DNA from: DAOPXV01 sp035352535
GTDB lineage: Bacteria > Muiribacteriota > UBA9980
Direction: 5' to 3'
NCBI GenBank assembly: GCA_964545075.1
Contig: CAZJFS010000002.1
Span: 42,235-106,234 of the forward strand
DNA length: 64,000 nt
The translations under genes were made by a program, and so were the position numbers. Positions 18,151-27,358 of the stretch are shown piece after piece (within the stretch, counting starts at the first letter, position 1; every line of letters starts with the position of its first letter). The notes under the pieces were generated by a model. That model saw only the letters and a program-made list of their open reading frames with translations. It was not told the origin of the DNA and searched no databases.

Positions 18151-18263
18151 TTCCAAAAGTAATATAATTTAAGTAAAAATATACTTTAAAAAAAGATAAG
18201 CTTCAGCCATATAACGCCGGATGTTTCGCGTTCAAGGCCAGAAGTTGAAACTGGAGAGGGTAA

Positions 18264-19322
18264 ATGAAGAAAATCAAAGGCTTTTATATAACCATACTCA
18301 TTTTTGTTTTTATTTTTTCTTTTTCACAGGCTTCGTTTGCGGCCGAATGGACGCATCTGATATTCCTCAACGACCTTGAAGGCAGCGCTTCCACCGAAAT
18401 CAACAAACTCGAACTTACCGGTTCATGCGACGCCATAACCATAATTGCCTTGTGGTACGANNNNNNNNNNNNNNNNNNNNNNNNNNNNNNNNNNNNNNNN
18501 NNNNNNNNNNNNNNNNNNNNNNNNNNNNNNNNNNNNNNNNNNNNNNNNNNNNNNNNNNNNTCGCGCGAATGTATAAAAGATCTGGCGGCCTGCTTCTCCA
18601 ATATTTCCGAATCGCTTAAAAGGCCTATAGATATAGCCCACTTTGACGCGGACAATTTTCAGTGCTTTGAACTTTTATACGAACTGGCGCCGTACGTCAA
18701 TTACGTTATAGGCTCGGAAGAAAAGATACCGGCGGCCGGAACGCCTTACTCTTTTATACTCGACAGAATAATTTCTCAAAAAGAACTCGAACCACGACGT
18801 TTCTGCTTCGCTTTCGTAAGCGCCTGGCAAAAATATTACAACCAGCCCGCCGTACGCCAGGGAATAAAAGCTACGCTATCGGCTATAACCACGGCCGAAT
18901 TTCCTATGATTACCGAAAAAATGGACGTTTTCCTGTCAGCTCTAAGGGAAGACCTTGCGCTCGAAAAGCACAGAACCATCTTCAACGGCTCAGTTCTCAA
19001 AAAAGTCAGACGCTATATAGACGGCCAGATGGTCGACGCTTTCGATCTCGGCCGCCTCGTTAACGAAGAAATACTCGAAGAAGTGGCCGAGCAGAGTTCG
19101 CGGGAGTACCTGGCCTCGATCACCAACGCCACTGTAAAAAATTCGGCCATCGGTGATTTTGGAAAAATACCTACAACGTATAATTCCTTCGGCATTTCCA
19201 TATTTATGCCTCAACCGGCGCCGAATCTTCAAAACTATTCCGAACTAGCTTTCGCTAAAACCACCAGTTGGAAAAACTTTTTAGACTTTTTCTACGGTTT
19301 TTCGCTTCAGAGGAACTGGTAG
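18264..19322 (+). CDS. Clostripain (C11)-like secreted protein, interrupted by an assembly gap
   Basis: A signal peptide (about 1-27) is followed by WTHLIFLNDLEGSAS, which matches the first strand of C11 peptidases (WT-x-MVYMN-D-N). After the gap, IAHFDADNFQCFELLYEL and VIGSEEKIPAAGTPYSFIL fit the catalytic-cysteine strand (usually FDAC-x-M) and the conserved SE...GWPY segment. At the position of the nucleophile this protein has Asp, not Cys (FDAD). The region expected to hold the catalytic His is in the N run. It may therefore be an inactive homologue. The reading frame continues across 100 N, but that length is arbitrary, so true length is unknown. It is followed directly by a second secreted protein gene. 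Confidence 0.65.
   Translation: MKKIKGFYITILIFVFIFSFSQASFAAEWTHLIFLNDLEGSASTEINKLELTGSCDAITIIALWYXXXXXXXXXXXXXXXXXXXXXXXXXXXXXXXXXXSRECIKDLAACFSNISESLKRPIDIAHFDADNFQCFELLYELAPYVNYVIGSEEKIPAAGTPYSFILDRIISQKELEPRRFCFAFVSAWQKYYNQPAVRQGIKATLSAITTAEFPMITEKMDVFLSALREDLALEKHRTIFNGSVLKKVRRYIDGQMVDAFDLGRLVNEEILEEVAEQSSREYLASITNATVKNSAIGDFGKIPTTYNSFGISIFMPQPAPNLQNYSELAFAKTTSWKNFLDFFYGFSLQRNW
18461..18560. other. Assembly gap of 100 N
   Basis: Exactly 100 unknown bases lie inside the clostripain-like gene. The two flanks share no sequence, so this gap probably hides real, missing coding sequence. Confidence 0.99.
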
Positions 19323-20927
19323 TTGGATAGCCCCAAAAAGCGCCGCGTCCTTATAGGCATTTTAATAGCGCTATCCTGTTTTATAACCGGAACGGGATTT
19401 GCCGATCCCGGAACCTTGAATCCTTTTTCATTAAAAATAACCGGAATATCCAAGGATGAATTCCCTAAGATAAGCATTGACGCTTATTTTAAGAAGGACG
19501 GCGCCGGTTCTGAAAACGGCCTTTTACAATCGAATTTCACGCTCACGGAAAATCGTTGGCCGCAAAACCTCAACTACGTAAAAAGAAAGACGGACAGTAA
19601 GGCGCTCGCATTTATAATCGATAAGAGCCTTCACGGCGATAATTATGCCGCGCAGACCCGCAGCGCGCTGGCAAAAGCCGCATCTTATTTAGAAAGCATT
19701 GACGCGATGGGGCTTTTTACTTTCAGCGCAAATATCGATGAAATCCCATTTTCCTCAGATCCCTCAAAATTTGCAAATGTGACTCCGGCGCAGTCATTCT
19801 CACCGGAACTGAGTTCCGCTCAGGTTATAAGCCGTACGCTTGACGCCATTTCTGACCGCGTCGGCGAACGTCACATCATTTATATGACCGCGGATGACAT
19901 TGAACTCAGCGATGAGACCATTGAAAAATGTACCGTAGCCGGAAACCCCGGTCCGTATATCTTCCATATACTTAAATTTCCCGTTTTTTCTTCGTCTGAT
20001 CTCTTTGGCGGGGGAAGCGCTTCGGAACGCATGGCTTCTCTTTCAAAAACAACCGGCGGCCAGTACGTCGAGGCCGGAGTAACCGAAATGACAAGCGTCA
20101 TTGAAAAAGTAATGAACAAAATCAAAAGCAATTACGAGCTCGGCTATCAATCATCGATGCCATATTCCAACGGTCAAAAACGGACGGTGACTCTTTCCGC
20201 CGATTTTATGAACGCGAAAACCACCGCGGAAACCTCTTATACGTGCAATTTCAACCTGCCTGAAATTTCTTTTGGCAACGATAAAAATCCGGTTTATTAC
20301 CAGGAAATAAATCCGGTAACCATAGAAAACGCGAACGAGCTCGGGCTTTCAATATCCGCAAGCGTGTGCTTTAAGAATAACGCCGCGAGCGCCCCCATGG
20401 CAAAAGCATTCCTGGGCTTCGGAAGCTACGATATAAATGGACGGCCCGAAGGGCGATCGCAATTCGTGATCGAAATAAACAACTGCTTTGAAGTGGTCGC
20501 GGCCAAATATAGGTTCAGCGGCGGCGAAGGTTCTAATTATTTCGAACATTACGATTCATTTGCGGTTCGGAATGAACGCATAGAAACCGTATTTTTGAAG
20601 AACGGGACAGGCTCGGAGATCAAAAAAGCCGGTATATACTGGCAGCCCGTTTTTAAAAACAACAATTATAAGCAATGGGTGCGCATCTTTATGTCCTTTA
20701 AACCGGAACCTGTAATCAGCGACGGTTCAATAAGATATGCGATATTTTTAACCGGGACGGCCCTTGACGGAAAGGCTAAAGACATCGGATTCGACGGGAT
20801 ACAGCTTCAATACGGAGCGGTTCCTACCGTATTCACCGAAATCAGAACGCTTTATTTCGGTCCTGACGATATCAGACAAACGATAATACAACCGCTCAAC
20901 CCGCGAATCGAATATCAAATGAAATAA
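19323..20927 (+). CDS. Secreted protein with a VWA-like domain
   Basis: The 534-residue protein has a signal peptide (about 8-27). A VWA-like region at about 95-280 contains ALAFIIDKSLHGDNY (a degenerate metal site, with D-x-S only partly kept), GLFTFSANID, HIIYMTADDIELSD and LSKTTGGQYVEAG. This is the pattern of 'VWFA-related' secreted proteins, which also often continue with SNYELGYQ. The C-terminal half is beta-rich and unrecognised. The start is a TTG directly after the previous stop, with GAGG 9 bases before it; no ATG fits the signal peptide. The two genes are translationally coupled, so the proteins likely work together. Confidence 0.7.
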   Translation: MDSPKKRRVLIGILIALSCFITGTGFADPGTLNPFSLKITGISKDEFPKISIDAYFKKDGAGSENGLLQSNFTLTENRWPQNLNYVKRKTDSKALAFIIDKSLHGDNYAAQTRSALAKAASYLESIDAMGLFTFSANIDEIPFSSDPSKFANVTPAQSFSPELSSAQVISRTLDAISDRVGERHIIYMTADDIELSDETIEKCTVAGNPGPYIFHILKFPVFSSSDLFGGGSASERMASLSKTTGGQYVEAGVTEMTSVIEKVMNKIKSNYELGYQSSMPYSNGQKRTVTLSADFMNAKTTAETSYTCNFNLPEISFGNDKNPVYYQEINPVTIENANELGLSISASVCFKNNAASAPMAKAFLGFGSYDINGRPEGRSQFVIEINNCFEVVAAKYRFSGGEGSNYFEHYDSFAVRNERIETVFLKNGTGSEIKKAGIYWQPVFKNNNYKQWVRIFMSFKPEPVISDGSIRYAIFLTGTALDGKAKDIGFDGIQLQYGAVPTVFTEIRTLYFGPDDIRQTIIQPLNPRIEYQMK

Positions 20928-20932
20928 CGAGA

Positions 20933-22033
20933 CTATTCTTCAGATTTTTTTGAAGATTCCTTTGAGTTTTTTTGAATCCGGTTCGCTTTAGCTTTTGCCG
21001 CGGACCATTTTGGATACAGTCCGATGCATTCATTAATCAGCGAAACCGCTTCGGAATCATGCCCGGAATCTGAAAGCGCCTGAGATAAAACAAGATAAAG
21101 GTTTCCGGCACGTGCGTCGCTTTTCTGCAGTTCGCGGAATTTAGCCAGAGCCTCGTTCATATTATCATTTTGTACAAGAGTATATACTTCCGCGGCTCTT
21201 TCATGAACCGCATAGAGTTTCGAAAGAAGCCCGGTACCAAAAGTTGAAATCATTTTTTTGTTATTTTCGCTTATTTCCAGTGAAATTTTTTCGGACGCAT
21301 CGAGATTTCCGCTCACCTTAAAAATTTCCCACGAATTACCATGTTTCGAGCATCTAAGCCTGACCTCATAAGCCATCAATTCTCCGTCATAAGAAAAATC
21401 GCAGTTATATTCACCGCCATCAGGACATTTCGGCGCTGAAGTCAAAATTCCGCCGGAAATAAGCTGGCTATCTCCGGCGCCCTCGGGAACGCAATGATCG
21501 GGAAATATTTCAGGAAATATCTGCCACACCATATCGAGAAATTCACAATTCAAATAACAATTTCTGCGTTTTTCGCTCATTTTCGCGTATTGCCTGTCAA
21601 AAACATTGACTATCTTAAAAATACCGGATTTTTCATCAAGCGAAAGAACGAATTCCTGATTAACCTCGTCGCCATCTTTGCTTGAAAAAGCAACTATAGC
21701 GCTTATGTTTTCCGATTTAGAACCGGAATGAGAAACTATTTTTGCGTCAAAACCGGAAAAAAGTTTAAGATCGTTGATAAACTCGGATGTCAAAAAATTT
21801 TCGCCTCGATTAACGCAAAATTTGGCAGCTTCTTCGTTTTTAGATTTGAAAATTCTATCAAGAAACGATGTTATTGCCGAATCGGCCGCCGATATAGATA
21901 AGCCGTCAAGAGGAACGATTTCAACATCCCTCGTATCAGATGCAGCGTAAGATGTTAAAGTGGATGCGAAGAGCAGGTTCATAATGCAGAGAAAAACTAA
22001 ACAGAATAGTTTTCTGCCGGAATATATAATCAT
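20933..22033 (-). CDS. Secreted protein with a C-terminal TPR and a pilin-like CPxGGxY motif
   Basis: The 366-residue protein has a signal peptide (about 8-31). A central region contains CPDGGEYNC and, about 25 residues later, VRLRCSKHG. This CPxGGxY...CxxHG pair is common in type IV pilin-like and pseudopilin proteins of several environmental phyla, but this protein lacks a prepilin-type N terminus. Two TPR-like helix pairs lie near 285-350 (ALAKFRELQKSDARAGNLYL, then LINECIGLYPKWSAA). The C terminus is Lys/Ser-rich. Function is unknown. It is a single-gene unit converging with the VWA-like gene, with 5 bases between the stops. Confidence 0.6.
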   Translation of the reverse strand: MIIYSGRKLFCLVFLCIMNLLFASTLTSYAASDTRDVEIVPLDGLSISAADSAITSFLDRIFKSKNEEAAKFCVNRGENFLTSEFINDLKLFSGFDAKIVSHSGSKSENISAIVAFSSKDGDEVNQEFVLSLDEKSGIFKIVNVFDRQYAKMSEKRRNCYLNCEFLDMVWQIFPEIFPDHCVPEGAGDSQLISGGILTSAPKCPDGGEYNCDFSYDGELMAYEVRLRCSKHGNSWEIFKVSGNLDASEKISLEISENNKKMISTFGTGLLSKLYAVHERAAEVYTLVQNDNMNEALAKFRELQKSDARAGNLYLVLSQALSDSGHDSEAVSLINECIGLYPKWSAAKAKANRIQKNSKESSKKSEE

Positions 22034-22090
22034 AAGAGCGTCCCTTTCCTTATCTAGAGTATATGATCCATCAAATAAAAAACAGCTTTC

Positions 22091-22119
22091 ATATTATCAC
22101 AAATTTTAAATAAATTCAA
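22091..22119 (-). promoter_or_regulatory. Promoter of the 20933-22033 gene
   Basis: On the minus strand: TTGAAT (22119-22114), a 17-base spacer, TAATAT (22096-22091), with TGA before the -10. The leader is about 50 bases. Confidence 0.7.
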
Positions 22120-22209
22120 TAGCGGCAGGATAAAGTAAACGAACCTGCTGCCGATATCTATTACGAATTTCAGATTTTTTTATATTTATAGATGTCAGGT
22201 GATAGTAAT

Positions 22210-23430
22210 ATGAATGAGCCCAAGAGTAAAAAAACCCTGTTCACTTCACTTTTAATAATTGCGATGCTCCTTTTCAATTCAAGCTCCACGGTTCACGCGG
22301 GCGAGCTCGACAAAACGCTCAAGAAGCTGCTTAAGGAACAGCAGGAAAAGCATCTTGCTGAAAAAAACCAGGCCGCCGAGGCTTCCAAAGAAGAAATTTT
22401 AAACAACAGTCCGGAACTGAAAAAGCTTTTCGGCAAGATCGATAAGAGCATCTCGAAAAAAATCGTCTCAAAAAAAAGAGCGCCTAAAAAGAACTCGGAA
22501 CCGGCCGAACCGGAATCGATCGAAGACATGGTAGGCGCGCAGTCGGCCGTAGTCCTGGACAGCAATAGCGAAAAAGTTTTATTCAGCAGGAATGCTTTCA
22601 AAAAAATGGCCCCCGCTTCGCTCACTAAAATAATGACGGCCGTGGTAGTTTTAGAAGCGTGTGACAATCTCGATAAAATAGTCACGATAAAGCACAACAT
22701 ACGTGTGCGCTCCGACGGAGTCGCTTTGGGGCTTAATGCCGGTGACACGACCACTCTCGAAGAGCTTTTATACATGGCAATGTTATATTCAGCCAATGAC
22801 GCCTGTATCGCTATCGCGGAAGAAGTCGGCGGTTCCGTTGAAGATTTCGCTAAAATAATGAACAGCAAGGCGAAAGACATTGGCGCGGTAAATTCAAATT
22901 TCGTAAACCCTAACGGAATGCCTAATTCGCAACATTATTCGAACGCCTATGACATCGCCTTAATATCGAATTATGCGATGAAAAACGTCAAATTCGCCAA
23001 AATCGTAGGTACGAAAAATAAAACGGTTCACATATACGGAACCAAAGAAGTGGTTAAAAAGAACAAGAAACTCAAAACTGTAACTAAACAACTTGTAAAA
23101 TATGACAGAACCATTAAACTTACCAACCGCCACAAGCTTTTAGGAAAAGTTGAAGGCGTGCGCGGCATAAAAACCGGCTACACCATAGCCGCGGGAAGGT
23201 GCCTTGCCACCTCGTATTCCGAAGGCGCGAAGGATCTTATAATAATAATTCTAAAGAGCAAGGACGTAGTCGCCGATACGATGGCGCTTTTAAAATACGA
23301 CAAATTTCCTCAGGGGTCGAGCATTGCCGCCGCGAAGACAGACATGAAACCTGAAATGCCCGCCTCTTTAAACGGCGCTACCGGAAAAATCAACAATATA
23401 ACGCTTTCGACGATTACAAGAAACAACTAA
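22210..23430 (+). CDS. D-alanyl-D-alanine carboxypeptidase (peptidase S11, DacA/DacF type)
   Basis: The 406-residue protein has a signal peptide (about 8-30), a Lys/Glu-rich linker to residue 105, and a penicillin-binding S11 domain. All three active-site motifs are present: SLTK at 137-140 (nucleophile S137, base K140), SAN at 194-196, and KTG at 321-323. The enzyme trims the terminal D-Ala from peptidoglycan stem peptides in the periplasm. The long charged linker before the domain is not usual. ATG at 22210 is preferred over 22192 because AGGTGA sits 7 bases before it. A strong terminator follows at 23534-23568. Confidence 0.93.
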   Translation: MNEPKSKKTLFTSLLIIAMLLFNSSSTVHAGELDKTLKKLLKEQQEKHLAEKNQAAEASKEEILNNSPELKKLFGKIDKSISKKIVSKKRAPKKNSEPAEPESIEDMVGAQSAVVLDSNSEKVLFSRNAFKKMAPASLTKIMTAVVVLEACDNLDKIVTIKHNIRVRSDGVALGLNAGDTTTLEELLYMAMLYSANDACIAIAEEVGGSVEDFAKIMNSKAKDIGAVNSNFVNPNGMPNSQHYSNAYDIALISNYAMKNVKFAKIVGTKNKTVHIYGTKEVVKKNKKLKTVTKQLVKYDRTIKLTNRHKLLGKVEGVRGIKTGYTIAAGRCLATSYSEGAKDLIIIILKSKDVVADTMALLKYDKFPQGSSIAAAKTDMKPEMPASLNGATGKINNITLSTITRNN

Positions 23431-23533
23431 TTTTTAAAAAAATTAATAAAAACATTAATAATTTGATTTTTGTGCCGAAATGTAAGACATAAGTTTTGAT
23501 AAAAACAATATACGAACAGACCTAACCAAACAT

Positions 23534-23568
23534 AAAAACCGCAAGAACGGGGCATTCTTGCGGTTTTT
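23534..23568 (+). terminator. Intrinsic terminator of the carboxypeptidase gene
   Basis: Arms ACCGCAAGAA and TTCTTGCGGT close a 7-base loop and are followed by a T-run; a matching A-run precedes the hairpin. Confidence 0.9.
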
Positions 23569-23676
23569 ATGTTTTTTGCTTGCTATTTTTTTTTTATTCT
23601 GATATATTTGAATTTAGTTATCAATTATATCTTTTGCGCAAAATTTTAAAATTAAAAAATAATTCGGGGGTAAGGT

Positions 23677-26241
23677 ATGAAAAAAGCTGTTATCATGGCC
23701 GGAGGTTTTGGAACCAGGCTTCGCCCCATTACCTGCACTATTCCCAAGCCAATGGTCCCTATCGTTAATAAACCGATGATGGAACATATAGTCGAGTTAT
23801 TGAAACAGCACGGCTTAAGCGATATTCTCTCGGTGCTCTTCTTCCAGCCGGATCAGATAACTTCTCATTTTGGCGACGGCGACGCATTCGGCGTAAAAAT
23901 GTCATACGTCGGAACCACCGATGATCTTGGAACGGCCGGCTGCGTGGGTTATTCACGCGAACATCTGAAGGAGCCCTTTTTGGTCATATCCGGCGACGTG
24001 CTGACGGATTTCGACCTTAAAAAAGCCATCAAATTTCATAAAACAAAAAAAGCCATGATAACCATAATTTTAACGAGGGTCGATAATCCCCTCCAGTTCG
24101 GCGTCGTTATCACCGAAAAGGACGGTCGAATATCCAAATTTCTTGAGAAGCCATCCTGGGGTGAAGTTTTTTCAGACACGGTCAACACCGGAATTTATAT
24201 AATCGAACCCGAGGCGCTCGACTACATACCCAAAGGACGGGAATTCGATTTTTCCAAAGACCTTTTCCCATTGCTTTTAAAGAACAACCTGCCGCTCTAC
24301 GGTTATATAGCCGATGGGTACTGGAAAGATATCGGAGACCTTGGCGAATACCTTCTCTGTCACCGCGACATATTCGACGGAAAGGTCGACGTCAACATTC
24401 CAGGAACGCGTATGAACGTCATTGGAAAAGACGTAATAACCGGTGAAAACACTATAATCGAAGAAAAAGTCGAAATGCGCGGCGGCGTGGTCATCGGAAA
24501 AAATTGCCTCATAAAGCGCGGCGCATCAATAATAAATTCAGTCATCGGCGATAACTGCATAATAGAAAGCGGAGCTAAAATAAACGGCTGCGTGATATGG
24601 AACGATACTTACATCGGCCAGCAGGCCATTTGCAAGGAAAACATCATCGGCCGCAACTGCCGGATATTAAGCCGCGCATTCATCGCCGAAGGCGTCGTCA
24701 TCGCTGACGAATGCCACATCGGAGAAGAGGCCGTATTGAAAGCCAACATAAAGGTATGGCCTCATAAACTCGTGGACGCCGGATCGACGCTTTCCACAAG
24801 TCTCGTCTGGGGTGAAAAATGGAACAGCGTTCTCTTCGGCGCTAATGGAATATCAGGGCTTGCCAATATTGAAGTTACTCCCGAATTTGCGGCCAAGGTC
24901 GGAGCGGCTTGCGGAGCGTTTTTCGGAATGCGCGCCAATGTGGCGACATCACGCGATTCGCATAAAACTTCAAGGCTCGTAAACCGCGCGCTCATTTCAG
25001 GAATACTCTCGAGCGGCTGTAACGTCCACGACCTTCAGGTAATGCCGGTTCCGGTGTCCCGCTATCAGCTCACGGCCAACAACCAGAAGGGCTGCATACA
25101 TACCAGAATATCGCCTTACGATTCCAATATGATAGAAATCCATTTCTATGATTCAAACGGAATGTCGCTTTCGGTATCGAAACAAAAATCAATTGAACGC
25201 CTTTTCTTCCGCGAAGATTTTCCGCGCGCGACGTCAGACGAAACAGGTACCATCCATTTCCCGCACAGAACTCTCGATATGTACGTCGAGGGTCTCAGAA
25301 AATATGTAAACACCGATCTTATAAAAAAACAATCCTTCAAAATCGTCATCGATTACGCATACAGCCCCGCGTCAATAATATTTCCGCAGGTGCTCGGCCA
25401 GCTTGACGCCGAAGCTATATCTCTCAACGCTTTCGTGGATGAATCGCGGCTTTCAAAAGACGCCATTTCGCATTCCACTTCCCTTCGTCAACTTTCCACG
25501 ATCGTCCAGTCGCTTAACGCAAACTTCGGCGTTATGCTCGACGTCGGCGCCGAAAAAATATTTGTCGTCGATGAGACCGGACGGATACTTTCCGACGATA
25601 TATCTCTCGCGCTCATGAGTTACCTCGTAATGAGCACAGGCCCGAAAGGCTCTAAGATCGCGGTACCAGTGACAGCCTCGAGAATAATTGAGGAAATGGG
25701 TAAAAAAATGGGGGTTTCAGTCGTAAGAACCAAAACATCCCTTAGCAATATGCTCCAGGACGGCGTCAACGCCGGAGTGTCATTCATAGGTGACGGCTCG
25801 GGAGGTTTCGTATTCCCTGATTTCCAGGCCGCGTCCGACGGCATGATAGCGATTTGCAAACTTATGGAAATGCTTGCCGCCACGAAAAAATCAGTTTCCG
25901 ATATAATCCGCGAGCTTCCGGCCGCCCATGTTTTAAAGGTCCAGGTCCCATGTTCATGGGATTTCAAGGGCACTGTAATGCGTAATCTCATAGAAGACAC
26001 GCGCGATCTTAACGCCCAGCTCATAGACGGAATTAAAATTTTCTACGAAAACACGGACTGGATGCTTATAATCCCCGATCCTGACAAGCCGTTCTTCCAT
26101 ATACACGTAGAAACTGATTCGCCGGAAACTTCAAACAGGCTTTTAAAGGAATACTCTGAAAAAATAAAATTCTGGCAGATAAAGGAAGATTCCAAAAACG
26201 AGGATTCACAAGGAACTCAGAGCTGGCAGGTCGATCTTTAA
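23677..26241 (+). CDS. Nucleotidyltransferase fused to a phosphomannomutase-like domain
   Basis: The 854-residue protein starts with a sugar-1-phosphate nucleotidyltransferase domain (about 1-235) with MAGGFGTRLRPIT at 8-20 and KPMVP at 25-29. A left-handed beta-helix of hexapeptide repeats follows (about 250-355). The remaining part, about 375-830, is a phosphohexomutase-like fold. This matches mannose-1-phosphate guanylyltransferase/phosphomannomutase fusions. In the mutase part, the phosphoserine loop TASHNP is replaced by RISPYDSNM, the metal loop DGDGDR by a segment around LDVGAEKIF, and the sugar loop GExSGH by GDGSGG. The transferase should be active and make NDP-hexose for surface polysaccharide; the mutase half is probably not catalytic. 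GGGGTAAGGT precedes the ATG. Confidence 0.85.
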   Translation: MKKAVIMAGGFGTRLRPITCTIPKPMVPIVNKPMMEHIVELLKQHGLSDILSVLFFQPDQITSHFGDGDAFGVKMSYVGTTDDLGTAGCVGYSREHLKEPFLVISGDVLTDFDLKKAIKFHKTKKAMITIILTRVDNPLQFGVVITEKDGRISKFLEKPSWGEVFSDTVNTGIYIIEPEALDYIPKGREFDFSKDLFPLLLKNNLPLYGYIADGYWKDIGDLGEYLLCHRDIFDGKVDVNIPGTRMNVIGKDVITGENTIIEEKVEMRGGVVIGKNCLIKRGASIINSVIGDNCIIESGAKINGCVIWNDTYIGQQAICKENIIGRNCRILSRAFIAEGVVIADECHIGEEAVLKANIKVWPHKLVDAGSTLSTSLVWGEKWNSVLFGANGISGLANIEVTPEFAAKVGAACGAFFGMRANVATSRDSHKTSRLVNRALISGILSSGCNVHDLQVMPVPVSRYQLTANNQKGCIHTRISPYDSNMIEIHFYDSNGMSLSVSKQKSIERLFFREDFPRATSDETGTIHFPHRTLDMYVEGLRKYVNTDLIKKQSFKIVIDYAYSPASIIFPQVLGQLDAEAISLNAFVDESRLSKDAISHSTSLRQLSTIVQSLNANFGVMLDVGAEKIFVVDETGRILSDDISLALMSYLVMSTGPKGSKIAVPVTASRIIEEMGKKMGVSVVRTKTSLSNMLQDGVNAGVSFIGDGSGGFVFPDFQAASDGMIAICKLMEMLAATKKSVSDIIRELPAAHVLKVQVPCSWDFKGTVMRNLIEDTRDLNAQLIDGIKIFYENTDWMLIIPDPDKPFFHIHVETDSPETSNRLLKEYSEKIKFWQIKEDSKNEDSQGTQSWQVDL

Positions 26242-26264
26242 AATTAAAATTTTATAATTAACTA

Positions 26265-26293
26265 TTGATTTTTTAAATCATAACTGATATTAT
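26265..26293 (+). promoter_or_regulatory. Promoter of the Lys/Pro/Ala-rich secreted protein
   Basis: TTGATT (26265-26270), a 17-base spacer, TATTAT (26288-26293), with TGA before the -10. The leader is about 20 bases and contains AGGAGG. Confidence 0.75.
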
Positions 26294-26321
26294 AAGCAAA
26301 AAAAACAGGAGGACTCTAAAC

Positions 26322-27055
26322 ATGAAAAAATTAGTTATCGCAGCCGCTATTCTTTTAGCGGTTTCCCCGGCGGCTTTCGCGGCCGATTATTCGTATTCAG
26401 ACAAAGCCACAAACGCACTGTTCGAAGGTAAAGTCATCGACAAACCAGTTTATGTAATGGATCATTTAAGCCACTCGACCGGCATGGCAAAAGTCGTTGA
26501 TCGGATCTCAGAGCAGTACACACCCGTAGCTCCGGCTGAAGAAAAAGTTGTCGTTCCTCAGGCTCCCGTACAGGAACTTACCCCCGCTCCAGCTGAAACC
26601 CAGGAAATAAAAGCCGCTGACGAAAAAAAAGAAAGCAAAAAAGTTAAAAAAAGCAAAAAAGCTAAAAAAGCTAAAAAAGCTAAAAAAAGCAAAAAAAGCA
26701 AAAAAGCTGCTGAACCCAAAGCTGATGAATCTATGGGCGTAGAACCTAAAGCTGAAGAAACCAAAGCTGTAGAGCCTAATAAAGCCGCTGAACCTAAAGC
26801 TGAAGAGCCCAAAGTTGCCGAGCNNNNNNNNNNNNNNNNNNNNNNNNNNNNNNNNNNNNNNNNNNNNNNNNNNNNNNNNNNNNNNNNNNNNNNNNNNNNN
26901 NNNNNNNNNNNNNNNNNNNNNNNGTAGAGCCTAATAAAGCCGCTGAACCTAAAGCTGAAGAGCCCAAAGTTGCCGAGCCTAAGGCCGCAGAACCCAAAGC
27001 CGCTGCAGAGCCTAAGGCAGAAGAGCCTAAAGCCGCAGAGCCTAAAACAAAATAA
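26322..27055 (+). CDS. Secreted Lys/Ala/Pro/Glu-rich repeat protein, interrupted by an assembly gap
   Basis: A clear signal peptide (about 1-20, ending AFAAD) is followed by a short ordinary segment to about residue 70. Then come a lysine-rich run (KKAKK and KKSKK units) and AEPKAEEPK-type repeats. Such tails look like histone H1/AlgP-like or TonB-like extended regions; they may span the cell wall or bind polyanions. Reading frame: the part before the gap and the part from 26924 to the TAA at 27053-27055 differ in frame if the gap were 100 bases. If the 55-base direct repeat flanking the gap is collapsed, the frame is restored and the protein has about 192 residues. A good terminator follows. 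Confidence 0.75.
26769..26823 (+). repeat. 55-base direct repeat, copy left of the gap
   Basis: These 55 bases are identical to 26924-26978 on the other side of the N run. The contig ends directly at the end of this copy. Confidence 0.9.
26824..26923. other. Assembly gap of 100 N
   Basis: Exactly 100 N lie between two identical 55-base sequences. This is what is expected when two contigs that overlap by one k-mer are scaffolded instead of merged. Confidence 0.99.
26924..26978 (+). repeat. 55-base direct repeat, copy right of the gap
   Basis: Identical to 26769-26823. It encodes a VEPNKAAEPK...KVAE unit in the same frame as the left copy. Confidence 0.9.
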
Positions 27056-27082
27056 CTTAACAACGCAATAATTTCTTTTTAT

Positions 27083-27118
27083 AAAAAACCCGCGAAATAT
27101 ATTTTCGTGGGTTTTTTT
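27083..27118 (+). terminator. Intrinsic terminator
   Basis: Arms CCCGCGAAA and TTTCGTGGG (one G-T pair) close a short loop and are followed by seven T. It ends the repeat-protein transcript, 30 bases after the stop. Confidence 0.9.
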
Positions 27119-27247
27119 ATTGCTGTTCACAAAAATTATTATGATCAGACACGTTTTCTGATTTTTTCATAAACACTCGTTTAACGTTTTTTGAACTTAG
27201 CCCGGAAAATACATTAGAAAAAAGAAATAAACATAAAAGAATAATTA

Positions 27248-27261
27248 CGTTTCATGAAACG
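27248..27261. promoter_or_regulatory. 14-base palindrome, possible operator
   Basis: CGTTTCATGAAACG is a perfect palindrome, about 70 bases before the -35 of the YgjV/GNAT-like gene, in a 392-base stretch (27056-27447) that otherwise holds only the terminator and promoter. A regulator site is possible but unproven. Confidence 0.35.
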
Positions 27262-27329
27262 GCATTTTTAAAAATTACGATGTTCGATAGCAAAAAGCAT
27301 TGAAATAAATCATCCGGTAAAAAAATAGG

Positions 27330-27358
27330 TTGAATTTTTAAGCTTTTTGTTTTAAAAT
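27330..27358 (+). promoter_or_regulatory. Promoter of the YgjV/ParB/SPL-like genes
   Basis: TTGAAT (27330-27335), a 17-base spacer, TAAAAT (27353-27358). The leader to the ATG at 27448 is about 83 bases. Confidence 0.6.

Noticed and set aside
18461..18560. Overlap of contig ends at the first gap
   Set aside because: The flanking sequences do not match each other, unlike at the second gap.
26640..27055. AEPKAEEPK-type repeats considered as a CRISPR array
   Set aside because: The units are coding, in frame, and have no unique spacers between them.
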